Below are positions 1 to 11,229 of a stretch of 64,000 nt of DNA, in pieces (position 1 is the stretch's first letter; every line of letters starts with the position of its first letter). The notes under the pieces are model-generated. The model was not told where the DNA came from and searched no databases. It saw only the letters and a list, made by a program, of their open reading frames with translations. Source of the DNA: Mactra quadrangularis. Its lineage: Eukaryota; Mollusca; Bivalvia; Venerida; Mactridae. The DNA is taken from positions 57,679,872 through 57,743,871 of the forward strand of contig CM046301.1 in the NCBI GenBank assembly GCA_025267735.1. Direction: 5' to 3'. The position numbers and the translations under genes are program-made.

Positions 1-410
1 TAAGCTTGAAAGAAAACAATTATTCATAAATCGATAGATCAGAAAGAAATCGGTTTATAACAGTTATTCAGTTATAAATAAAGTTAATGAACACTTTTGA
101 GTGTTTTTAATGAAGCAATGTATAGATTGGACTGTGGGAAAGCTATTAATAGTGAAAGGTGTAGAGAATATTTGAAATAAATGTACATGTCAAATTTGTT
201 ATAAATTCAATTTCATTCGTGTATACCTTAAATGTGTTTGTCGATATTCAAACGTATAGTAAGATTTCTTTCACCTTACGAAGTTCAAAATGAATTGAAT
301 ATTCATGAAGAAGATCCGAATGCGGTGAACAGGTGTGGAATACAAAAAATACAATACAATACAATGCAAAGCGTTAATTACAATAACTTTGACGCATATC
401 AATAACTGAT

Positions 411-480
411 ATCTTTAGCCCAGTGGTAACGCGTCGACCGTCAGACCTAAAGGTTTAAGGTTCAAATCCCAGTAGCATAA
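411..480 (+). repeat. tRNA-like SINE head
   Basis: The sequence has an A-box-like block (tagcccagtggtaacgcg) and a B-box-like block (ggttcaaatccc) at tRNA spacing, followed by a T-rich run. The acceptor stem does not pair, so it is read as a tRNA-derived SINE remnant, not a tRNA gene. Confidence 0.5.
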
Positions 481-2080
481 TATTTTTGAGACTTAAACCT
501 TGATACGTTTTTTTTTCATCTTATTTATAGTATGGTGTCAGTATTATATAAATTATTTAATCTTTTCTCCCTCGTGAATCTTGTGCACACAAGGAGTGTA
601 TATAACCACCCAAATGTTTTTAAAGTGTTGGTAAGGTCATCCCGTCTGAAACGTGTAAGCACGCGAAAATTTGCCGAAAATGTGATATATTTACTTATAT
701 TGTATAACCACTGACCACTGTGTCAAAAATGTTATTTTAGACGCAGCTGTATCCACTGTGCTAAACCATCTTTCGATTATTGAAGTTTAAATTTGATTAC
801 AATTTAAAATTGATCAATGGGAATAAATCTTCGGAGAATAAACCTTCCGATCAACCTCTTTTATAATGGTTTAGCCCATATTTACAAAGGTAATGCGCCG
901 TGGCCTTTGTAAGGTAAAAGAAATCTTACCATGCAGCTTGTCTACGTAAACATTGCGTATATAAACATTTAATAGTTTTATAACATACCAATATTAAGGG
1001 GTGTATTATTTTTCAGTGTCATAGTTAAGTTATCTGACATTTATTTTATAATCATACCACCATTTACAGCTTTCATAGACAATATCAATCTGATTAAAAC
1101 CCGATCTACAATTTTCCGCTCGCATACTCGCTAATGTAGATCTGGCCTTTTTCAAACGAAGGTCACGTTCAGGTGACCTTTTCTCATCATAATATTCATG
1201 ACGAAATTGTTATGATACGTAACTTGTTTACATCGTCTACGTCACGAAATTTGAAGTGAGCCGCCCAATCGCAGCCTGTGATATTACCGCGGTTAAATTA
1301 GCAAGCAAAACTTGGTCTAAAAATAGAAATTACGAAATCAAAATGTGATTAATAGTGTTTTCGTCTAAATGAAAGCTACGCACTGATTGGTCGACACAAA
1401 GTTCATCTCGACGTGACCTCAAAGGGAAAAAGTACAGATCCAGTACGACCGTGGTCTACTGGATATGTGTTTACGCAGATTGAGACAATATTCAATGAAA
1501 ATAAATGTTAAATAACAAAGTTTTAATTGTTTTAATCCGTAAAATTCTGTTCATGTATCAGCTTAATCACCTATTCAGTGGGCAAGACCATTGTTTAAAG
1601 TACATAATCACGCATGATCTAGATTACGACCTGTATGTACCTATAATGCACCAGACATTCATTTGTAACTTACACCCCCTCACGTTCTATAAATAGCATG
1701 TAACCCCAACTATTAGTCTGCACACTTTTAACAGTGTGGGGAAATATATGTAAATATACACGGTTCGGTTTCCCCGCTAGCCCAAGTTCAAATCATAAAC
1801 CTATGCAAATTTTTGATATTTTTAATGCAACGAGGATTATAAGGAATGTCTGATTAAAAATTGCATCGTCATATTTATAGGATTACGTTAGCCCCAGCAC
1901 TGACCTGCGAGTGAAGTGTACACGTACGTGGTGCAAATATCATGTGCAAAAGTGCTGCAAGTGTCATTTTATCATGTTGGTAACTAGATAATCTGTGTCA
2001 AGTACTAATTATATATTTATTTATATACGTCATACGAACTATATGTACGTTTGTATTGATAACTTAATTATTTACATAAT
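481..2080. other. Upstream intergenic sequence, no gene seen
   Basis: AT-rich DNA with only short ORFs that lack coding character. It may contain the promoter or 5' exon of the coiled-coil gene, but no element can be identified with confidence. Confidence 0.5.
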
Positions 2081-2082
2081 TC

Positions 2083-2152
2083 TCGGGTTTAGAGAAAAAC
2101 GGTCGTAACTCACCCTTTCCTTATATTGAGTTACAACCGTTTTCCGAAGGGA
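2083..2152. repeat. Hairpin-forming inverted repeat
   Basis: The arms aaaacggtcgtaactca and tgagttacaaccgtttt are near-perfect reverse complements around a short loop. The flanking ttctc and gagaa extend the pairing. It is probably a small foldback element. Confidence 0.6.
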
Positions 2153-2257
2153 GAATTAAACTTGTTAACTAAACTGAAGATTTATTTCAGAGATAAAGAG
2201 AGGGGACCAGAAACCACAAGTGTGTCAAATATCATTACAAGTTAACGAAATAATTTC

Positions 2258-3021
2258 GTCGCCTCAATCTAACAATGTCCTATCTTCATTTTTGAAAAAA
2301 AAATTAGATAAACATACCAAGTGACTTGTATGACCTTGTTCTATCTTCTAAAAAAAGGTTTCGAGACTCTAACATGTCAAACAGCCCAATTCGCCAACCG
2401 TATATTATCTCCACACATTTTCTCTGCTCACAGCGTAAACATTGCTCTATGTCCAAGACATATATCAATGTTTGGGCTGAACATACTGTTATCCGATCAA
2501 AATGAAGTCTTCGTCACTTGTTTTATGTCCTAATTGACTCTAACAATGATCTAAGTCCATAGTAGCTTGTTCGAACATTGCTCTATCTACTTTCGTCCAG
2601 TCGGAGTACACAACATGATTATTGTGTTTTTCCTCTCCAGTGGCATCATATTTTCGGTGTATACCAAAATAAATATGTATGTTGCAACATAGGCAGTGTT
2701 ACTAACACAAAATTATGGAAAAGGTTTACAAATACATTATAATGTCTTGTTGGAGATAGCGCAATGTTAGAACGAGATGCATCAACCAAAATAAGTGAAT
2801 TTTGATCTATCTCCAAACACATTTTTGCAATTTTCAGCATTATTATTCATAATATTTCAATAATATTCTTTAGGTATGTGTGGAATAACATTGTAAATGT
2901 GCCTACCAAGTCTCATGTCTATACAGACTGAAACAACGAAGATATAACTTTTTGAACTTTTGAAGTCGATTTCCCAAAAATAAAAATTTGGTAGTTAGAG
3001 CATTGTTAGATTGAGACGACG
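2258..3021. mobile_element. Small foldback element (~0.76 kb)
   Basis: The left end cgtcgcctcaatctaacaatg at 2258 is matched in inverse orientation by cattgttagattgagacgac at 3001-3020. The interior repeats variants of acattgctctat. It ends just upstream of the first coding exon at 3210. No transposase ORF is present. Confidence 0.5.
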
Positions 3022-3209
3022 ATTTGGAAAAAAGGATCCGGAATCCCGACTCTCGATGGGTCCGACTTTGTATTTATGTCATAACAATCATATTGATTTT
3101 TGTTACGACAGACGTCATTAATGATAATATCTTATGAATTTCCTAAATGGTTTCTATTTTTAATGATATTCTTCCTTTTAATATTTCAGGTTAGAATCTT
3201 ACACACATA

Positions 3210-6200
3210 ATGGGAAATTTTAATACAACATACTTTGACTTTGTGGCCCCATATGAGGTAAACGAGGAAAATGTTTGAATGTTAGATATACTTTATCATT
3301 TATCATTTATTAGTTTTATATCAAATATTAGAAATTACCAAAGATCCCTTATTATTCATTTAGGAAAAGTCCTGATATACAATGTGGTTTTTTAACCGAA
3401 TAAGGCACTGAAACATACCAAAAACGCTGGCTAGGCAAGTGTGAAGTCGAAATGCAAACGATTTCTTCATCTGATTTGTTGCATACTAGTTCAACAAACT
3501 ACACAATTACACAAGACAGTCAACACAATAATGATCAGGTGAAATCGTTGAATAACTGTTACATATCTTTACTAATGAACATAAATAATATCGTTTAATT
3601 TTATTTCTAAGTTTGTAAAATTTAACCATCCAGTGAAAAGTAAGGATAGAATTGATCGAGGAGAAAAAACATTGTACACATATTCTATTAGACCTATTAT
3701 AAAGGAGATGGCGTTAAGATTGCCCCTAAGTAGATCCTTCTGTTAAGTTACCTAAAAAGCCAACTTGGATTAATACAAATGTTGCAGTGTTCATGACTTG
3801 ATCTATTTGTTAAAAATATTGAACTTGTCCTCAATTATCTTTGCATACATGTGTAATTATTCAAAATAAATTATAAACTTAAATATGGTTTACGAATGTG
3901 CCGATTGTAGCGTACGACTGTAAACGAACATGTATCGGAACAATTCCAACCTATATTTTATTATACTAATTGATACGTGTTATCATTTTAATTATCACCT
4001 TAAACTGATTTTATTACAGGAAAAGGCCAATCAATTAGATAAAACAGCAGTGTCATTCTGGAAATCAATTGACTTTATGAATGCTACAACTGAGCATATA
4101 CTCCTACATCTGGAAAGTTTACGTCAACCACCAGGTTTGTTTTGTTCTATAAATCAACACACATATGTCTTCCGCATATTTTTTATAACATGTTTGGTTC
4201 TTTTGAGATAGAATTAACTAAGTACTTGTAGAAGTACATTGTTTGTGATACCTGGATTATTGATGAGGTCGCCGTAACTTATAGCTTCAGTGAACTGTTA
4301 TTAGTAGTTTTATTATTTGTACATTTTTATATATATATTTAGTTATAATAAAATGTTCAAAGTAATGCATCTTGAAACACAAAGTCAGTGCTTCACAGAA
4401 AGGAAAAACAAAAACCAAAACCAGAAGTATTTGAAGCAACAATTACAAGTTGTATATTGCAATTTGTTCATTTGAGAGTATTTCAGTCACAATGAATATT
4501 TCCTTTTCAGCTTTGCCTTTCAGCATTAGGTCAAATCGAATGCTCACTTTGATATTGTAAATGCCCATAGTTCAGCACAACAATCATTATCTAATCGATT
4601 TGATTGTCTCTTTTTATTATTATAATGAAACATATTATTTTTCTTAGGTGCTGGAAATGAAAACGTGAGCGCGGAACAAGAGCGACTGTGCCACTTGATG
4701 TCATATTTACTGAAAACAGTTAATGTAAGTATATTCAATACATATTCTTATAATGTATGCCTTTGGTCAAAACACTTGAATGTTTGTCACTTTGCATTTG
4801 TTCATTTTTTCAATGTGCACTTTGAATATTAATATGATTAAATATAAGCTTGAATAAGCGGTAAATAATCATGTATAAAAATGCTTATTAAATGTTCATA
4901 TGTAATTATGTTCCTCAAAGCAAATGTGATGCAAAATACAAATGTCTAAACACTTCAAATCAGTCCAGTCATACCCATCATCAAATTCAAATTTGTCATG
5001 TAAGAAAAAAATAGACGGTAAACTGATTTTATGTTAATCGCCAAAAGCAGCAACATCTTGCATCAGCTCATCAGCCCATAACAAATACATCTAAAGGCCA
5101 ATATTTTTTCACACGTTTTTCAGTAAAACCAGACATTTCGCTAAACTAATTGAGTTAGGAAAATGATTTTTTTCTATTAATTATGATTATTTCAATTATA
5201 TTTAAAGCTGTTGAACGTGTATGAAATAAGAGACGCTCGCAGTACTTTTTGTTGCGACAACTTTTTAATGTAGGTATTATTTGTTAATCGTTTTAGGACA
5301 CTGTGCAATCAAATAAGAAACTAATGATGGCGCAACAGAAACAGCTGCGAGAATACATAGCTAATGTTTTTAATAACGAATTGAAATCCTTAGACAAAGT
5401 AGAGCTTTCAGATGTTTTGGAAGAATATTATAAGTCACAACAGTTTTCTAAGGGATACTTAAACGTCAATCAAGACGGTCATCACACAGGACAAGGGTTT
5501 AAGGATGAGTTAAATGACATAAAGGAACCCCAACAGTCCAAACATCCACGTCAGATAGAGATAAACAGATTGCAAGACAAAAATAAAGCATTACAGGCCA
5601 ATGTTAATACATTACAAAATGAAAATTCTAATTTAAAAGACCAATTGAAACATAATTCTGTATTTCAACATGAATCATCGATGAAGCAGATTGAAGAAAT
5701 AAAATTAGAGATGCACCAAAAGGAACAAATTGCTAATGAAACAATGAAAATAAAAGAGGAAGAAATTAAAGACCTCAAACAGCAATTGATCGATCATAAA
5801 ACTACTAATGGTGAGTTAGTTGAAAATAATAAAAAGAAGCAGAAACTTATTGAACAATTAGAAAAGCAGGTTACCTTTTCGGAGAAAAAAAGAAAAGAAA
5901 TAGAAGAAAATCTTAACATAGCTAAAACGAATTGGGATAAGAAACGGACAGAACTGGAAGATAACATTAATCAGCTGAATACGAAAGTAAAGGAACAAGA
6001 AGAAGAGAAAAATAAATGTACGAACGAAAAAGAGAAACTAAAGAAAGAAATTAATGAGTTACTCTGTGAAAATGATAAACTGAAACAGGACGTAACGAAC
6101 TTAACATTTAAAGTTGAAGAACATGAATCATTAGTATCCCAAAACAGTAAAGAACTAGAGCAAAAGAGGAAGGAAATTGCAGAATTGATGTCAAAGAAAG

Positions 6201-7362
6201 ATACCCTCACCAGAGAGATAATCTTTTTCAAGAGCAAACAAGTTGTAAACGGTTTGTTTAATTTTTAAACTGTTTTTTTTTGTTTGTTTCTGTGTTATGT
6301 AGATACTTTGCAAAACATGCTAGAAAATGTTCTACATTTTAACCTAATTTGAACATATAATCTTGAAGCCACTTAATAAACTTTGTTAACTGGACTATGT
6401 GAAACCATGCACCATTAATAATTTTTCTCATTATTTTTTTCAATAGCGTTTATGATCCTGGTTTGTTTGTCTTACAGTCATGATTGTAAAGAGCCTTAAT
6501 AGGGTAAATCGTATGCGGAGTAAAGGATATTTAAACTTTGTTTGTGACAAGTTACGCCGAAGTATGATATTGAAAACTTATTTATTGTTTGATTTATCTT
6601 TGTAGTCCAAATACTGTTTAATCAAAGAACAGCATGGGCAGATAGTGTTGAAGACACATTGATGAGTATTTTAAAGTCAAAGATAGATTCAAATACATTA
6701 GAACTTAGATTTACACAATGTGCTACCAGTGAAGAAGTGAAGCCAGAATACCCAGTGTTAGTTGTTTGTTTAGTTGTGTATCGCCTTGGAACAGACGTCG
6801 ATAAAGGGATACAAGGATTAAAAAGTAATGTATTATCCTTATATTTTATCAATAGGCAAATTTTGGTTGTCCAGATAATATTAACTATCTTGATAACACA
6901 AATAGTGAGTAAGCGTAATGAATTATATTATTTTATTTAAGTCTGAAGAAATTGACCTTAATTTATTGTATTGTGATAGCTTATCAAACATAACTGGTCA
7001 TAGTCTTAATAAGATAGAAAACGAGTGTGTAAAATTAAATTGCAAAAAAGTGCACCATAATCAAATCACTTTAAAACGCCTTTGAATGACCTTAATGCAT
7101 TTGATATTGGCTTGTCTTTTCAGCGACAGATAATACAGTATTGGTAGTTGTCCATCATAAAGATGTTTACGCTTTACCAAACCAATCTAGTGATCGGATC
7201 CTGCAATCACCAGAGCACAAGCGATGTGGAGGTATTTATGATATGGGATATCAAGGAAATAAAGGATTCTATGAATGTGGAATGAATGCTACAACTTTCA
7301 TCAGTCTTATAAACTTTATAAAAGAGCATGGTGTTAAGGAACCCATGTATAGTGATAAATAA
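3210..7362 (+). CDS. Six-exon gene: coiled-coil protein with unrecognised C-terminal alpha/beta domain
   Basis: Spliced model: exons 3210-3257, 4020-4134, 4648-4724, 5297-6251, 6606-6824 and 7124-7362. All introns are GT..AG and all phases agree (0,1,0,1,1). It gives 550 residues ending in TAA. Residues 1-16 read MGNFNTTYFDFVAPYE, which fits an N-myristoylation signal (Gly2, Thr6). Residues 17-160 look helical. About 166-398 is a Lys/Glu/Gln-rich heptad coiled coil. Residues 399-550 form a compact domain with alternating hydrophobic strands and helices, including PVLVVCLVVYRLGTD and TVLVVVHHKDVYALP. The domain recurs in a paralogue at 58.3-60.3 kb, so it is a real unit. I do not recognise the family. 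Coiled-coil proteins like this are often given misleading names from low-complexity hits. The start is the first ATG after a TTTCAG acceptor, so a 5' non-coding exon probably lies upstream. The gene converges on the IFI44-like gene. Confidence is high that it is a gene and low on function. Confidence 0.85.
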
Positions 7363-7591
7363 GACGTAGCATTTATAAGAATGTTTACATTAGTCTTGAG
7401 TTACCATGACATCAGCATTTTACCTCAACATAGTAATTATATTCCATGTATATTTCATTTACAAGAATGTTGTATTCAAAGATGAAACAATTGTGCAATG
7501 ATACCTACTATTAATAGTACTACAAAAATGAATGTACTAAATTTCCATCTTAATAGCTCATTCAAAGGCATATTAGATGTACTAACCTTTC

Positions 7592-7597
7592 AATAAA
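7592..7597 (+). other. Candidate polyadenylation signal AATAAA
   Basis: An AATAAA hexamer lies about 230 bases after the stop of the coiled-coil gene ending at 7362. It is the first canonical hexamer seen downstream, so it is a plausible 3' end. No transcript evidence is available. Confidence 0.4.
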
Positions 7598-7923
7598 TAT
7601 CTAATAACTCGGTTACCTGTATCGAATTTAATTGCATTCTTGAATATAACATTCAGTGTGCTTATATATTTCACGATATAAAGTGTTTAGAACATAAAGC
7701 AGTACTATTTACAAACGAGTAAAGAGCCATGCTTATACATAATCATACAAGTTATGCACTGGTGCAATACTGAGAAAGTATGATCTAGTACTGAAGATTT
7801 ATGCTCGTTTTGTAGTGGGTAAAACTTATTTATTATATCATTGTATTTCTTTTTTTTCAATATATATTAAATTGTGTCTATGTAATACTTTGTGTTGGTG
7901 TTTTTAGTATCATTTATCTGTAT

Positions 7924-8200
7924 ATGGTAAATCCAAATTGAAAGAAAATGGTGGCGATTCACTAAGACGTCAACCTTTTTAAATATAAAATATAGATTCG
8001 AAATTTGTGTAAGATACGTTCAAAATAAATGCTAGTAGTAGCCTTATTGCCAACTGTCAAAGTTTGAATAATTTCACGATGATTTCATTCGCATTATCAC
8101 AATATCATGAGTATTGGACAAAGAACACGAAATTACTGTGAAAATATTCATGTTTGACAGATGAGAAAAATTGAACTTAACATGTGTTCAAGTATCTATG
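7924..8200. repeat. Non-coding tract shared with 58.68-58.83 kb
   Basis: The stretch around 8055-8175 (caaagtttgaataatttcac, then ggacaaagaacac, then tttgacagatgagaaaaa) has a diverged direct counterpart near 58690-58812. In this copy it lies after the last exon. In the paralogue it lies in the intron before the last exon. It may be a dispersed repeat or a relic of the gene duplication. Confidence 0.5.
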
Positions 8201-11200
8201 TTTAATATGTTTAAACTGGCATCCAGAACGTCAATAAGATGTTTGTTATAGGTATGTAACTGTGTGTTCAGCAATAATTGCATATACCAAGTTTAGAACA
8301 TACATATTAATATCAATGGCATTCGTCCTGAGTCTTGCACATGCTTATCGAATAGGAAGGATTGAAATTTCTCTACAGATACAATATATCGGTTGTTAAC
8401 TCTTATCCTTAACATCAATAAAAATCTGAAGAGACAGTCTACGACTAGTTTAGAACGATAGTCTGAAATCAAAGTAAACATTGTAGAACATGTCGAGCAA
8501 AGAAATACTACTGCTTGCACTTAGCTGGATAATCAAAGAAATGGAATCTGGATGGGTCAATGAGAATCAGAACTTGTGGTTAACCAATTTCATTCTATGA
8601 CCTAACAGATAAAGTCTTACTAATATCTGAAGGTTTATTTGTAACTGATTAGCATTTTCCGTTTTTTACACTAGTTGTCTTTTAATATCATACCATCAAA
8701 TCTATGAAGCTAGAAGTATAAAAATATACATTTTGGGAAAGAAATAAAATGATGTATTCAATAACAACAATTTTGTTACTGTGCTATTTCAATTTAAAAA
8801 AAAAACAAGTTAAAGACATACAAAAAACGTCAATGGTATTCCCAAAAACTATAACGTACATTTTTTATAATTTAATCAGCTTTTTAATATTGAAAAAAAA
8901 AATTAAAATAATCTTAGTAGAAAACAAGCTACAGTCATAAATGTAAGTACAGGTAACTAACAGATTTTGCTAACTCTCTCAAGGCAATAATGACTAGTTT
9001 TGATGATATGACATGAGAAAAACAACTAGTGCAAAACGACCTGAAACTACACATGAATGTGTATCCCGGTTTTAAATGGTAATAACACATGGATGTGCTA
9101 TCCGAATGAAATGGGTTTAGGTAGTATCCCAATTGAGTCAGTCTACAGCTCATAAAATATATTTGGAAATCATTACAAATTCACTACATTATGGTATTAG
9201 ATGTTTTCTCCCTTGATAAGGGGAATGAAGTTTTATTCATATATAACAATAATAGGATGTGCAATATGATTATCAGTTATTGAGGAAACGTGTAATCTTG
9301 TGTAGAGGAATTTTACCACAGTAAGCACTTGTTGGGTGTAGGTTTATGCTATAATGCTAGTATGAATGTTTGAAAATCCATTTTTAAATCAATATAATGG
9401 ACAGGAAGTTTGATACAGAAATGTATATAATTTGCTATATCTGTTAAGTCGCAAGCAATATATATGTATAGCACAAACCTGTGTAAAACTTATTTGAGGT
9501 AAAGCGATAAACAGATAATACGTAAGGTATTATCCGAAGGACTATTGTAAAAAAACTACAATGTACAAGCATATCTGTTATCAAATCACCATATATTGCG
9601 CTGATTAAGTGGTAACCTACTGCTGCATAATAAATAGATAACGAAACATCATAACACGATAGAAGTACATGCTGTTTATATTATCTTATTTGATAGTTCA
9701 CATAGTATTTACATTCCTTTTTTGCTGTATGCTACTTCTATTTTAGTAACAGTTGCCTGGCCTTGAACTCAGAAAAAAACCAAATTCAAATTTCATTTTC
9801 ACGTTATATTAGGCAACATAATTAGAAATAAATGCTAAAGCTCTTGAAATTACATTAAAAACAAATTTGAAGGGTTTTAAGGCCATGCTTTTTTCTTTCA
9901 TATATTTCCATTGACATAGTAACATCAACTACAGACATAAGGGAAAATCTAAACTTACTCAGTGGCTCATAACCGATATGCATTAACATGGTTTTCTTAG
10001 AAACAAGCTTTTAATTGTTTTTGTGTTTTTCTAAGATCCAGATGTTTCGGTCAAGTTTCTACCAATTGATTACTATAACTACAACAGTTTTAAACAAAGA
10101 ATCGAGGAAATGGACACACATGCATGTCACATTGCTGCACATCTAGATACCATATTTCACCAAGCGAGCTTGTACAAGTTTGACTTACCCTATTTGGGAT
10201 ATATTTTGCAATTTCTAATTCCATAGTGTCGACAAAACCAAAGGGCACAACGCCAATGATGTACGTTCTTTTTACTTTGCAACCTGTTCAGAAACTATGT
10301 ATCTGAATATATTTTGGAGTTATTCAAGGATAGAAATGCTTGAACAGTATGAAATATTCTTTCTTTAGAAATCCCAGGATTCAGATTTGAGCGGATGACG
10401 GATGAACAGACGGGCACAGGGTAGCCTATAGTCCCGACTGGTCAATTTACCACGTATTAGAGTATGAAACAGCTATAAATAATTAAGATAATCTAATCAG
10501 TATTTAAATTGTGTTATCAGATGACATTGGCAAGGTGTTTACTTACATATGTATGCACGTATTTTTAAATAAATCATAACTATTATCTAGGCCATTTTGC
10601 GACAAGCTTGTTCAAATATTCAGGATTCTTGGTTTAAAAACATGAACTTGACTAAAATCCTGGTGATCGATTAAGCAAACATAAAGCAACAATTTAAACA
10701 AAGTATCGCGTTGATACCTTAAATCAGGCCTAAATTAGAAGAAATTCATTGTAATTGATAAAATAATACCAGTATCACATTTTGATAAAATAATAGTGTC
10801 ATTAATTACATTGGATTGTACATATGAAATATATAGTCAAATAAAAGTCTACTACCACTGTAGGATAATGAAACATAAGGTCAATTCGATAATAGTGTTT
10901 GCTTAAACACAAAGCACCCAATACCACACAGTTATATCATAAACAAGCGTGTTTCAATATGATTAAATTGTCTCACGTACACATTTATGTTGTGATATAG
11001 CCTAGACGATATCATTCCTGTAATCTAATAATAAAATATAAAATTCAAAAACGGGAAAGAAGTCATGATCAAAAAATTTGCTATCAATGTGAAATTAAGA
11101 CAATTGTTAATCCGAGTGTTAGTATGTCTATTAACTAAGAAATTAAATGCATAGTTTTAATAGTAAATTTCAATTTTTTAAACACCAAAAGAATTAACTT

Positions 11201-11229
11201 TCAATATAAGCTTCTCCAATCAGCAATAT
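8200..11229. other. Convergent intergenic region, no gene seen
   Basis: This is AT-rich sequence between two convergent genes. No ORF has plausible codon content or splice context. Around 10370-10440 there is a short piece (gacggatgaacagacggg) resembling the ends of mollusc non-autonomous repeats. Confidence 0.6.

Noticed and set aside
6622..6852. Minus-strand frame opposite exon 5 of the coiled-coil gene
   Set aside because: It is an antisense shadow of a well-supported exon.
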